Assembly: GCA_037138595.1 (NCBI GenBank)
Contig: JBAXIB010000011.1
Span: 32,465 to 96,464 of the forward strand
Source of the DNA: UBA4742 sp037138595
Lineage (GTDB): Bacteria > Actinomycetota > Acidimicrobiia > Acidimicrobiales > Acidimicrobilacustridaceae
Direction: 5' to 3'
Length of the DNA stretch: 64,000 bases
The notes beneath the pieces are model-generated. The model was not told the origin of the DNA. It did not search any database and saw nothing but the letters and a program-made list of their open reading frames with translations. Positions within the stretch are counted from its first letter, which is position 1. Each line of letters starts with the position of its first letter. Both the position numbers and the translations under genes were made by a program. This document shows positions 52,320 through 60,340 of the stretch, in pieces.

Positions 52320-53187
52320 CCAAAACGCTACGTAGGCGTTCCTTGGAAACGTGAGTGTAGCGCTGCGTGGTGGCGAGGTCCGCGTGGCCGAGCATCTCCT
52401 GAACCGCTCGGAGGTCGGCGCCCCCGTCAAGGAGGTGTGTAGCGAAGGTATGACGCAGTGCGTGAGGGTGAGTAGGAGCCGCCGATCGTCGATCGATGAT
52501 CCGGCGGACATCACGTGGTTGCAGGCGCCTACCTCGCTGATTGACAAAAACAGCGTCAACTGGGGACTCGTTGGTAAGCATGGCGAATCGCCCATCGCGA
52601 AGCCATCCATCAATCGCCAAAACTGCTGGGTCGCTGAGCGGCACAACACGCTGTTTGGAACCTTTTCCCCAAACTCGAACTGACCGGCCGCCGAGGTCAA
52701 GGTCTTCGGGACGCAACCCGCAGAGCTCTGCCACTCGCAACCCGCTTCCGTACAGAATCTCAAGCACGGCATCGTCACGAAGGCGAATATGCGGCGGATC
52801 GTGTTCAGCAGCGGCACCCGGGTCGTCGAGAAGCACCGTAATTTCGTCGTCACGTAAAACACGAGGAAGGCGACCGTCACCCGACGGCGCTGACAATCCA
52901 AGCGACGGGTCAATCTCGATCTGGCCGGTTCGGCATAACCATCGGAAATAGCGGCGAAGTGTTGATGCCTTGCGCGCCACACTGCGCTTGGCATAGCGGC
53001 GCGTGGCCAAGTACGCGAGGTATCGACGCAGCTCAAGGCGGTCGACGCGATCAGGTCCGGCGAGTTCGAGGCGAGTTGCCCAGGCAATAAACCCTTCGAG
53101 GTCACGCCGGTAGGCCAACACGGTGTTGGACGCAGCCGAGGTCAGCGAATCGAGAAAATCCGATCGTTGCCAAGGGTCGCGGACCAT
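52297..53187 (-). CDS. xerC: Tyrosine recombinase XerC
   Basis: Site-specific recombinase resolving chromosome dimers at dif with FtsK, 296 residues. The N-terminal SAM-like core-binding domain contains TVLAYRRDLEGFIAWA. The catalytic residues occur in YGSGLRVAELCGL (Arg), GKGSKQRVVPL (Lys), HPHALRHTFATHLLDGG (HxxR), LGHADLATTQRYTHV (His and nucleophile Tyr). It lies 45 bp downstream of dprA and is conserved there in actinobacteria. Confidence 0.94.
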   Translation of the reverse strand: MVRDPWQRSDFLDSLTSAASNTVLAYRRDLEGFIAWATRLELAGPDRVDRLELRRYLAYLATRRYAKRSVARKASTLRRYFRWLCRTGQIEIDPSLGLSAPSGDGRLPRVLRDDEITVLLDDPGAAAEHDPPHIRLRDDAVLEILYGSGLRVAELCGLRPEDLDLGGRSVRVWGKGSKQRVVPLSDPAVLAIDGWLRDGRFAMLTNESPVDAVFVNQRGRRLQPRDVRRIIDRRSAAPTHPHALRHTFATHLLDGGADLRAVQEMLGHADLATTQRYTHVSKERLRSVLDATHPRA

Positions 53188-53232
53188 GGAAGACCACGGT
53201 ATCGGGCGACAGGCTGCCAGAGAGGGTTGGTT

Positions 53233-54459
53233 TCATGGCCCACCAGGTTTCGCGACTCGTTCTAGCCATCCGCCTCGTCGCGCCAACCACGATGACTCTT
53301 CGAGGCGCGCCACGCTCGCCGCCAAATCGGGAATCGAGCGGCCGGTTCTCGCCACCAAGTCGTCGAGGTTGGCTGGCTGCCAACCAACCGCGTCGAGTAC
53401 CACCCGGTCGTGGTTCGACGGCGAGCTTCGCCGTTCAATGGCTTTTCGACGCGAACCAGGTGCCATGCCCAAAGCGATCAAGACGTCGGAGGCATCTCGC
53501 GCCACCGACGCTGACCCGCCGGATGCAAGCAGTTCATTCGTCCCATCAGATGCAGCGCTTCGAACTGGCCCTGGCACAGCCATAACGGCGTGGCCCCGTT
53601 CTAAAGCGGCATCAGCGGTAAGCAACGCCCCGCCGGCGGCATGGGACTCAACGACAACGACGACATCAGCCAGGGCAGCGATCAAGCGGTTGCGGGCCGG
53701 AAAATGCCACGCCAGAGCAGCAGTCCCAAGCGGATATTCGGACCAGACCACGCCGCGTCTGGCAACCTCTCGCCAAAGCGGGCCGTTGCGGCGAGGATAG
53801 AAAACGTCGAGCCCGCTGCCGACCACGCCGATCGGCGGTGCACCATCAGCCGAGATAGCACCGGCATGGGCCGCGCTGTCGATGCCTAGCGCCAAACCCG
53901 ACACGATCGACACTCCGGCTTGGGATAGGTCGTGAGCGAGGTCGAACGCAATCTCATAGCCATAGTTGGTGCAATCGCGTGTGCCCACGATGGCCACTCG
54001 AGGACCGACAACGACATCTGGGTCGCCTTGATGAAATAACACCACCGGGGGTTCGATGTCATCGGCAAAAACCGATGGATAGCCGACCTCGCCCCGCAAC
54101 GAGACACCGACTCCGAATTCGACATGACGTCTCCACACTGCCGCGACATCACATTGGTTCGCTTGGTGCGCCCATGCCGCGATGACCGCAGGAGCGGCGG
54201 CTCCGATGGCTTGGCAAACCTGGAGGATTCGGCCAGCTTGGCCGTCCGAAACCGCGTCCCACGCCGATCTTGGGTCCTCAAAACAGCCGAGCAACGCAAC
54301 CAACCGCTTCGGCCCCATGCCATCAAGTGCACACAATGCAGTTACCCATCCTTCAACAGGGATTGCATCAAGGAGGCCGGGCTCACCGACGGAACGAAGC
54401 GCACCGGTGCTTCTCATTAATCGAGCTGAAGACTGCGAATGCATCGACATCTCAGCCAC
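53233..54459 (-). CDS. dprA: DNA-processing protein DprA
   Basis: Binds incoming single-stranded DNA and loads RecA during natural transformation; also common in non-competent bacteria. 408 residues: a helical N-terminal part, a Rossmann core with VAIVGTRDCTNYG, IVSGLALGIDSAAHAGA, VVGSGLDVFYPRRN, SEYPLGT and FPARNRLIAAL, and a C-terminal winged helix (LDDLVARTGRSIPDLAAS). Starts GTG 54459, overlapping comM by 8 bp. Confidence 0.94.
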   Translation of the reverse strand: MAEMSMHSQSSARLMRSTGALRSVGEPGLLDAIPVEGWVTALCALDGMGPKRLVALLGCFEDPRSAWDAVSDGQAGRILQVCQAIGAAAPAVIAAWAHQANQCDVAAVWRRHVEFGVGVSLRGEVGYPSVFADDIEPPVVLFHQGDPDVVVGPRVAIVGTRDCTNYGYEIAFDLAHDLSQAGVSIVSGLALGIDSAAHAGAISADGAPPIGVVGSGLDVFYPRRNGPLWREVARRGVVWSEYPLGTAALAWHFPARNRLIAALADVVVVVESHAAGGALLTADAALERGHAVMAVPGPVRSAASDGTNELLASGGSASVARDASDVLIALGMAPGSRRKAIERRSSPSNHDRVVLDAVGWQPANLDDLVARTGRSIPDLAASVARLEESSWLARRGGWLERVAKPGGP

Positions 54460-55969
54460 CCGATCGAGCGGTCATAACGAGTGGATCGCTTCGCAGGCTG
54501 ATTGCCGTTTCAAAATGGCCGAGCGCGATCGGCGCAGAATCACCAGCCAAATCCGAAAGGGTCAGTGCAACGCGGCGCACACGCTGAAGGCCACGAGCAC
54601 TCAAGCGGCCGAGACGCAGCAATGACTCGGCCTTATCTGCCGCTTCGTTCGTGAGGGGTGCATGCTCATCGAGTTCGCGCGGCACCAAGTCGCCGTTGCA
54701 GCGAACCCCACGGGACGCGGCGCGGTGCCGCGCATCAAGGACGCGTTCGGCGACAACTGAGCTTGGTTCACCCCGAACACCTCCGACGAGAAGGCGCGGG
54801 TCTGGGCGGGAAACCGGGATGCGTAAGTCGAACCGATCGACTAATGGCCCGGAAAGCCGACGGGTGTAACGCATGACTGCGGCACCACTACAACGACACC
54901 CGCCCGGCGCACCACCATCACCACAAGGGCAGGGATTCATTGCTGCTATGAGTTGAAACCGTGCCGGGAAGGTTGTGCGATGACTTGCACGAACCACTCG
55001 CACTACGCCTTCTTCGAGTGGCTGGCGTAAGGCGTCAAGCACATCGGTGTGGAACTCAGCCAGTTCGTCCAAAAATAGGACGCCGTTTGTAGCCAGCGAA
55101 ATTTCGCCAGGTTGTAACCGGGGACCACCACCGCCAACCATCGCCACTGACGATGCTCCATGGTGTGGCGCTCGAAACGGAGGACGACGCACGAGGCCGC
55201 CAGCCGGAAGCGCAACTCCAGCCGCCGAGTGCACCCGAGTCGTGACCATCGCGTCAGAATGCGCCAACGCGGGCAGCAGGCCGGGCAGTCGGGAAGCCAG
55301 CATGGTTTTGCCGGCGCCCGGTGGACCACTCATTAACAGGTGATGACCTCCGGCAGCGGCAACTTCGAGCGCGAACCTTGCCACCGGCTGACCACGCACA
55401 TCAGCAAGGTCGGCGTCGTTTACACATCGCGGAAGGTCATCTGGCGTCGGCAACGCTGGCCACGGCTCGTCGCCAACCAGCGATGCGAGCAACGTCCCAA
55501 GCGTTGGTGACACGCGCACTTGGTGGCGGCCCACGAGCTGTGCTTCGACGGCCGAGTCTGGGGCAACCACCACCTGAGCGGTTTCGATTGCGTCGACCAA
55601 ACAAAGTGCACCGGGAACCGGACGAATTGAACCGTCAAGTCCGAGTTCACCGATGAACCCCATGTCGGCCGCACACGCCGGCGGAAGTTGCTCGTCCGCA
55701 ACAAGCACACCTACGGCGATAGCCAGATCGAGCCCGGCACCACCTTTTCGTAACCCGGTCGGAGCCAAGTTGACCGTCACTCGACGTTGTGGCCAAGTCA
55801 GCCCAGTCGAAATAAGTGCGGCCCGAACCCGATCACGCGCTTCGCGACACGAAGCGTCTGGCAGGCCCACAACAGTGAAACCGGGGAGCCCATTTGAAAC
55901 ATGAACTTCAACCGAAACTGGACTGCCGACGACGCCGAGCAATGTTGACGAAGCGATGGTGGCGAGCAT
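54452..55969 (-). CDS. YifB/ComM family Mg-chelatase-like AAA+ ATPase
   Basis: AAA+ helicase-like protein of 505 residues; ComM of Vibrio drives branch migration during transformation. The N-terminal Lon-protease-like domain (GLPGFTVVGLPDASCREARDRV) precedes Walker A GPPGAGKTML and Walker B VLFLDELAEF. A cysteine cluster, CPCGDGGAPGGCRC, sits in the presensor insert. The C-terminal domain reads RLGRLSARGLQRVRRVALTLSDL. GGAG precedes ATG 55969 by 7 nt. Operon comM-dprA-xerC suggests DNA uptake or recombination functions. Confidence 0.93.
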   Translation of the reverse strand: MLATIASSTLLGVVGSPVSVEVHVSNGLPGFTVVGLPDASCREARDRVRAALISTGLTWPQRRVTVNLAPTGLRKGGAGLDLAIAVGVLVADEQLPPACAADMGFIGELGLDGSIRPVPGALCLVDAIETAQVVVAPDSAVEAQLVGRHQVRVSPTLGTLLASLVGDEPWPALPTPDDLPRCVNDADLADVRGQPVARFALEVAAAGGHHLLMSGPPGAGKTMLASRLPGLLPALAHSDAMVTTRVHSAAGVALPAGGLVRRPPFRAPHHGASSVAMVGGGGPRLQPGEISLATNGVLFLDELAEFHTDVLDALRQPLEEGVVRVVRASHRTTFPARFQLIAAMNPCPCGDGGAPGGCRCSGAAVMRYTRRLSGPLVDRFDLRIPVSRPDPRLLVGGVRGEPSSVVAERVLDARHRAASRGVRCNGDLVPRELDEHAPLTNEAADKAESLLRLGRLSARGLQRVRRVALTLSDLAGDSAPIALGHFETAISLRSDPLVMTARSGG

Positions 55970-56131
55970 GGGTGGACTCCTCGACGAGCAGATTGCGAAC
56001 TGCGGGGAGGAGGACCATGCGCTGGCCTTCGAGCGTGGATGCGATGGTAGCGAGGGTATGTGACAAACGAAAGGGAAATCTATGAGTCGATATCTCGATG
56101 GTCACGGCGATCACCTGAGGGCAACCAACGG

Positions 56132-56482
56132 CTAGCACTTGGTGCCAAGACACTCTCGTTCATAGCGCGCAACTGCGGCGATATCAGATGGTGATAGTGA
56201 GTTCTTCCAGGCCGGCATGCTGCTCTTGCCGTTTTGGATGACCGAGATTTGGTCAGCGATATTTGGGTACACTTGAGCGACACGGCCTGCGAGTTTCATC
56301 CCCGTGCCCCCTTGCCCGTTGTTGCCGTGACACGTTTGGCAATGAGCTTTGTACACGGTCTGGCCTTGGGCCAGGACCGGGTCGGCTGGCTTTGCGCCCG
56401 CATCACCGCCGACGCATCCGGCCGTCACAATTGCCGAAACCGCCAGCACCGCAGTTACCGCGATCGTTCGTATCGATGTCAC
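56132..56482 (-). CDS. Class I cytochrome c lipoprotein
   Basis: Small c-type cytochrome of 116 residues. The signal peptide ends in the lipobox VTAGC (Cys23), then a haem site CQTCH at 48-52 with His52, and Met89 in SSMPAW as the likely sixth ligand. It probably carries electrons at the outer face of the membrane, for example to a cytochrome oxidase (see SURF1). Two extra cysteines at the C-terminus (ECLGTKC) are unusual and may form a disulfide. The GTG start is 7 nt from TACGAT. Confidence 0.88.
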   Translation of the reverse strand: MTSIRTIAVTAVLAVSAIVTAGCVGGDAGAKPADPVLAQGQTVYKAHCQTCHGNNGQGGTGMKLAGRVAQVYPNIADQISVIQNGKSSMPAWKNSLSPSDIAAVARYERECLGTKC

Positions 56483-56489
56483 GAGCGTT

Positions 56490-56495
56490 ATCGTA
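56490..56495 (-). promoter_or_regulatory. -10 element for the cytochrome c gene (leaderless)
   Basis: TACGAT on the minus strand ends 7 nt before GTG 56482. It lies in the 61-bp gap shared with the divergent small gene at 56544. Confidence 0.45.
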
Positions 56496-56543
56496 TCGGC
56501 GCAGAGTTCACTCGAATCGCGTTCAAGCGGCGATACTGCACCG

Positions 56544-56654
56544 ATGGGCTTTAACCCGCAACGCCAGCACCGCCGTTCCCCGTTTGATTACTTCATGGTG
56601 GGCGCAGCACTCATTGTCTGTCTTGGCTTAGTCATCTGGGCGGTTGTCGGCTGA
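56544..56654 (+). CDS. 36-residue single-pass membrane protein
   Basis: Short frame: polar start MGFNPQRQHRRSPFDY, then a strongly hydrophobic helix FMVGAALIVCLGLVIWAVVG to the C-terminus. Composition and abrupt stop look like a real membrane microprotein. ATG 56544 is preceded by GATACT at 6 nt, compatible with leaderless transcription. I recall similar NPQxxxRRSPxDY small proteins in actinobacteria but cannot name a family. It is the first of three plus-strand genes, including a 72-residue cysteine protein. Confidence 0.6.
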   Translation: MGFNPQRQHRRSPFDYFMVGAALIVCLGLVIWAVVG

Positions 56655-56709
56655 TGACTGTGCACGGTCTGATGTTCGTCAACCTCGCGATAGCTGATTA
56701 CTGACGAAG

Positions 56710-56928
56710 ATGTCGTGGATCGAGCAGGGCGCTGACGACGGCAAAGTCGAAGTACGCCGAGTCCAGCCTTACGAGGCGAACAAGGTTTACGCGTGTCCGG
56801 GCTGCGGTCGCGACATCGCAATCGGGCAAGGCCATGTCGTCGCCGTGCCGACAGCCGAAGCTGACCTTCGCCGGCATTGGCATCATGGATGCTGGGCCGC
56901 ACGCGACCGGCGCAAACCGCTGAGTTGA
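56710..56928 (+). CDS. Conserved actinobacterial zinc-knuckle-like small protein
   Basis: Protein of 72 residues with VYACPGCGRDI, GHVVAVP, and RRHWHHGCWAARDRRKP. The CxxC plus HWHxxCW pattern offers two Cys, two His and a third Cys for a metal site. Streptomyces has proteins with the same C-terminal layout, often misnamed ATP/GTP-binding protein. Role unknown. It lies just behind the 36-residue membrane protein and before a histidine phosphatase. Confidence 0.75.
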   Translation: MSWIEQGADDGKVEVRRVQPYEANKVYACPGCGRDIAIGQGHVVAVPTAEADLRRHWHHGCWAARDRRKPLS

Positions 56929-56991
56929 TCGCAGGCGACCGCTAGCGACAACCTGTGACCACCGCTCACCTGACCCTAAGTCATCCGACCG

Positions 56992-56997
56992 TATGCT
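56992..56997 (+). promoter_or_regulatory. -10 element for the histidine phosphatase gene (leaderless)
   Basis: TATGCT ends 8 nt before ATG 57006. Confidence 0.5.
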
Positions 56998-57005
56998 TGC
57001 CCATC

Positions 57006-57689
57006 ATGGAACTCGTCTTTATTCGACATAGCGAACCGGAATGGGCCCGGGACGGCCTCAGTGTCAACGACCCTCCACTCACCGAGCGCGGACACCTGCA
57101 GGCAGCAATGCTCGCCGATCATCTGCGCGAGATCGAACTTGAGATCGACGAAATCTTTGTGTCGCCGCTGATTCGTGCGGTGCAAACCGCAGAGCCAGTT
57201 CTTGCTGCGCTGAACCTTGCGCCAACCACGCTCCCCTGGTTGGCCGAAATCGCCGCGCCGAACTGGGACGGGACTCCCGCCGAAGAAGTTGCTCGCATCT
57301 TCGCCGACAGCCGTGATCGTCCAATCCAACGTCAGTGGGACGGCATTCCGGGCGGAGAAACTTTTCGAGATTTCCATGACCGAGTAACTGGCGGACTTCA
57401 ATCGTTGCTCGATCGAGCTGGGGCAACGCAGATTTCTCAGTCGCCCGCCTTGTGGAAACTCGAGGCCGCAGAGCGAAGAATCGCCATCGTCGCCCACTCG
57501 GGGACCAACGCCACTGCGCTAGGCCACCTGCTCGGTATCGCGCCGGTGCCGTGGGAGTGGGAGCGTTTCCAGACCCGACACGCGTCGATCACTCGTGTCG
57601 AACCTATGAGCATCAGCGACGCGCATGCGTTTTGCCTGTCACGTCTCAATGATGTCGATCACCTGCCACCCGAACTGCGCACCCGCTAA
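57006..57689 (+). CDS. Histidine phosphatase (phosphoglycerate-mutase-like) family protein
   Basis: Protein of 227 residues with the phosphohistidine motif FIRHSE (Arg7, His8), VSPLIRAVQTAEP for the second Arg, and AHSGTNATALGHLL containing the second His. Glutamate in GGETFRDFHDRV is typical. Probably a small-molecule or protein phosphatase rather than glycolytic mutase. ATG 57006 is preferred over the upstream in-frame start at 56955. It is convergent with yraN (stop codons overlap by 4 bp). Confidence 0.88.
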   Translation: MELVFIRHSEPEWARDGLSVNDPPLTERGHLQAAMLADHLREIELEIDEIFVSPLIRAVQTAEPVLAALNLAPTTLPWLAEIAAPNWDGTPAEEVARIFADSRDRPIQRQWDGIPGGETFRDFHDRVTGGLQSLLDRAGATQISQSPALWKLEAAERRIAIVAHSGTNATALGHLLGIAPVPWEWERFQTRHASITRVEPMSISDAHAFCLSRLNDVDHLPPELRTR

Positions 57690-58030
57690 AACGCTGATTC
57701 GATCATCGTGAGTTCACCGGCGAGAATCGAAGCGACGTCGAATCGAACTGATCTACGCGGCACCGTCGACTGCTCCAGCCATCGACTGGCGAGTCGTCGA
57801 AGCCTCACCTGTTTGGTCCTGGTCACTGCTTCAGCGGGTGAGCCGAAGGCGGCCGACGTGCGGGTCTTGACTTCGCAAAACACAATTGTCTCGCCATTGC
57901 GAACGATCAGGTCAATTTCACCGTCGCGGCAACGCCAGTTTCGGGCAACCACTTCATAGCCATGCGCCTCGTACCACGTTGCCGCCATGGTCTCGCCCCA
58001 AGCACCTAACGATTGACGTTGCGACGTCAA
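57686..58030 (-). CDS. YraN/UPF0102 family endonuclease-like protein
   Basis: Protein of 114 residues with a restriction-endonuclease-like fold: LGAWGETMAATWYEAHGYEVVARNWRC, GEIDLIV and FCEVKTRTS give the ExnQxK-type metal site (Glu, Asp, EVK). Function unknown; the M. tuberculosis homologue Rv2898c sits in the same place. The start is TTG overlapping the DUF2469 stop (TTGA). Confidence 0.9.
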   Translation of the reverse strand: MTSQRQSLGAWGETMAATWYEAHGYEVVARNWRCRDGEIDLIVRNGETIVFCEVKTRTSAAFGSPAEAVTRTKQVRLRRLASRWLEQSTVPRRSVRFDVASILAGELTMIESAF

Positions 58031-58323
58031 CCCAGTTCTTCCTTAGGGAGTTCTTCGACGTTTACGTCTTTAAAGGTCACGATCCGCACCGTCGTAACGA
58101 AACGATTTTGCCGGTACATATCCCATACCCACGCATCTTCAAGCGTCAGTTCGATCCAGGTACGTCCGCCATCCGATCGAACTTGTTGCTCCACGCGATT
58201 AGCAAGGTAAAAACGTCGCTCGGTCTCGACCACAAAGGTAAACATCGGACAGACGTCTTTGTACTCGCGGTAGAGCTGAAGTTCGACTTCAGACTCGTAT
58301 TCCTCAAGATCACCCGCACTCAT
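58027..58323 (-). CDS. DUF2469 family protein
   Basis: Small acidic protein of 98 residues almost diagnostic for actinobacteria: MSAGDLEEYESEVELQLYRE at the start, VVETERRFYLAN, and DAWVWDMYRQNRFV at the end. Function unknown. GAGGTGA precedes the ATG by 7 nt. In mycobacteria rnhB, lepB and rplS follow upstream; here only 105 bp separate it from rplS, so rnhB and lepB are absent from this locus. Confidence 0.92.
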   Translation of the reverse strand: MSAGDLEEYESEVELQLYREYKDVCPMFTFVVETERRFYLANRVEQQVRSDGGRTWIELTLEDAWVWDMYRQNRFVTTVRIVTFKDVNVEELPKEELG

Positions 58324-58428
58324 CGAAAACTCACCTCAACCTTCGGCTGCAACCGTTGCCGGCAGCTTGCCCGCACCCCATCATCACCCGGTTTCATCGA
58401 CCGGTTACTCGGGGGGAAGGTCGGACGC

Positions 58429-58800
58429 TCAGCTGCGCGTTTCTTTCGGTGTCTTCGGCTCGCGCTTCTCTTTGATCTTGGCAGCCTTACCAACGCGATC
58501 GCGGAGGTAATAAAGCTTTGCCCGTCGGACATCGCCGCGAGTTACAACTTCGATCTTGGCCAAGATCGGGGAATGAACGGGAAAGGTACGTTCGACCCCG
58601 ACGCCAAAACTGACCTTGCGAACGGTGAAGGTCTCGCGAATGCCATCGCCTTGACGGCGGATGACTGCTCCTTGAAAGAGCTGAACGCGCTCTCGGGTTC
58701 CCTCGACGACGCGGACGTGAACTTTGAGCGTGTCGCCCGGAGCAAAGTCAGGAATGTCATCCCTGAGATTGCGCTGGTCAATGAGATCGGTGGAGTTCAT
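58429..58800 (-). CDS. rplS: 50S ribosomal protein L19
   Basis: Large-subunit protein at the 30S-50S interface, 123 residues. Segments DIPDFAPGDTLKVHVRVVEG, RERVQLFQGAVI, GVERTFPVHSPILAKIEV and RAKLYYLRDRVGKAAKIKE are characteristic. ATG 58800 is used because AGGAG lies 8 nt upstream (an upstream GTG adds three residues). A leader of about 170 nt separates it from a likely promoter. Confidence 0.96.
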   Translation of the reverse strand: MNSTDLIDQRNLRDDIPDFAPGDTLKVHVRVVEGTRERVQLFQGAVIRRQGDGIRETFTVRKVSFGVGVERTFPVHSPILAKIEVVTRGDVRRAKLYYLRDRVGKAAKIKEKREPKTPKETRS

Positions 58801-58981
58801 GGTACACACGCTCCTGCGTGGATTCCCGGCGGAGCAGCGGCGGCAGTGAAGCCATGGCGACCGGAAGGAAACTGTGGTTCGTTGGAGTCCTCAGGATAGG
58901 CGGTCGGGTGTCCATGCGGCAAAGCGTCTCGCACCGTGCCGTGATTTGCACCCCGGTGACCTGGTATTCGGCCTGAGTTTC

Positions 58982-59009
58982 AGCTTAGGGATTCGACTAG
59001 CGATTCGAA
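58982..59009 (-). promoter_or_regulatory. Possible promoter of rplS
   Basis: TTCGAA (59004-59009) and TAAGCT (58982-58987) on the minus strand are 16 bp apart. The implied leader of ~175 nt before L19 is long, with no gene in it. Confidence 0.4.
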
Positions 59010-59025
59010 CTTGAGTCCCTGGAAG

Positions 59026-59793
59026 TCACGGATCCGTCAGGGCGTCGCATGCCGCTCCCGCGGCGAGAGCACCTTCGGCGGGAAACTGGGCCATCAGCTC
59101 AACTTCGGTCGGATTCAGACCACCCCGGGCATCGATCAAATCTGGTCGAGAAGCCACGGTGCGGTGCAATGCCTGGGCGTGGCGCCAGCGATCGACGCGG
59201 CCGTGATCACCCGACCTCAGCACCTCGGGCACGTTCCATCCTCGAAACTCAGCCGGTTTTGTGTAGTGCGGGTATTCCAATAACCCATCACTAAATGACT
59301 CATCATCGGCTGAGGTGTCATTGCCCATGACTCCGGGAATAAGGCGACCAACCGATTCGAGGATCACCATCGCCGCGACCTCACCGCCGGCCAACACGTA
59401 GTCGCCAATCGAAATTTCGCCATCGACGAGGTGCGCGCGAACTCGTTCATCGACTCCTTCGTAACGACCACACAACAGCGAGAAGCCATCGAGGGCCGCC
59501 AGTTCGCGCGCATAGGCCTGATCGAGTTTTCGGCCGCCAGGTCCGAGCAAGAGCAGCGGGCGTGGAGGCGAAACCGTTTCGACGACTTCGAAGATTGGTT
59601 CGGGCTTCAACACCATGCCCGCACCACCACCAAACGGAGTGTCATCAACGGAGTGATGTGGGTCATCGGTCGCTGCGCGCAAATCATGCACCCGAACGTC
59701 AAGGATTCCGTTCCGAAGAGCGCGGCCGATCAGACTTCGATCGGTGAATTCGGTAACCATGTCTGGGAAGATTGTGAGCACGTCGATCCGCAT
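59026..59793 (-). CDS. trmD: tRNA (guanine(37)-N1)-methyltransferase TrmD
   Basis: SPOUT-class enzyme that methylates G37, 255 residues. The knot region has LLGPGGRKLDQAYARELA, LLCGRYEGVDERV and DGEISIGDYVLAGGEVAAMV; the middle linker contains HYTKPAEFRGWNVPEVLRSGDHG. It is 26 bp downstream of rimM. Confidence 0.96.
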   Translation of the reverse strand: MRIDVLTIFPDMVTEFTDRSLIGRALRNGILDVRVHDLRAATDDPHHSVDDTPFGGGAGMVLKPEPIFEVVETVSPPRPLLLLGPGGRKLDQAYARELAALDGFSLLCGRYEGVDERVRAHLVDGEISIGDYVLAGGEVAAMVILESVGRLIPGVMGNDTSADDESFSDGLLEYPHYTKPAEFRGWNVPEVLRSGDHGRVDRWRHAQALHRTVASRPDLIDARGGLNPTEVELMAQFPAEGALAAGAACDALTDP

Positions 59794-59819
59794 GTGACGT
59801 CAGCTTTGCAGGTAGCGAC

Positions 59820-60326
59820 TCAGTCGCTGAGCAAACCTTCAGGCGGTGCAACGCGAAGGAACGATCCATCGGGTCCAGATTCAACTCCACCAACAACAAA
59901 TCGCAATGGGATCAGGTCGCCAGATTCGAGTTCGATCAAGTCGCTGGCCGGGTTTCCATACATGTTGATGACCAGGCCGCGATCACGGCCGTCGGCATCG
60001 AAGACCCGAGCGCCGATGACTTCGTGAACCCAAAGCACATCAGCCTCACCATCATCAGAAGTGGCCTTTGGCTCGACCTGCAGCACCGTTCCTCGAAGCT
60101 GCTCGGCTGCCTCGCGCGTTTGTACACCCTCGAATGCAACGATGAATCGCTGCAGGTGCAATTGCGAACTCGCGACTGTAAGCACACGGGAACCAGCGTG
60201 AAGGTTCGAACCTGGATCAAGTCGAGACGTTTCGGTCGTGGTCAAACTGACCAACACCTCTCCTCGCAAACCGTGAGGCTTCGTGATGCGACCGATGTCG
60301 AGTAGCCGCGAATCGCCGCTCGCCAT
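59820..60326 (-). CDS. rimM: Ribosome maturation factor RimM
   Basis: 16S rRNA processing factor that binds S19, 168 residues. The N-terminal barrel has IGRITKPHGLRGEVLVSLTT and the PRC-barrel domain has VHEVIGARVFDADG and LIELESGDLIPLRFV. Standard rpsP-khpA-rimM-trmD-rplS order. Confidence 0.94.
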   Translation of the reverse strand: MASGDSRLLDIGRITKPHGLRGEVLVSLTTTETSRLDPGSNLHAGSRVLTVASSQLHLQRFIVAFEGVQTREAAEQLRGTVLQVEPKATSDDGEADVLWVHEVIGARVFDADGRDRGLVINMYGNPASDLIELESGDLIPLRFVVGGVESGPDGSFLRVAPPEGLLSD

Positions 60327-60340
60327 GAAATCAGAAACAA

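Noticed and set aside
51504..53105. 533-residue version of the WhiG frame
   Set aside because: The upstream 260 codons overlap xerC and have no sigma-factor similarity; the family begins at about 52319.
52297..53187. xerC considered as a phage or integron integrase
   Set aside because: Its position between dprA and whiG and full XerC motifs match the housekeeping gene; no att-like repeats or mobile genes were seen.
55908..56153. Minus frame of 81 codons upstream of comM
   Set aside because: It overlaps the start of comM in another frame, has no ribosome-binding site and an Arg-rich random-like composition.
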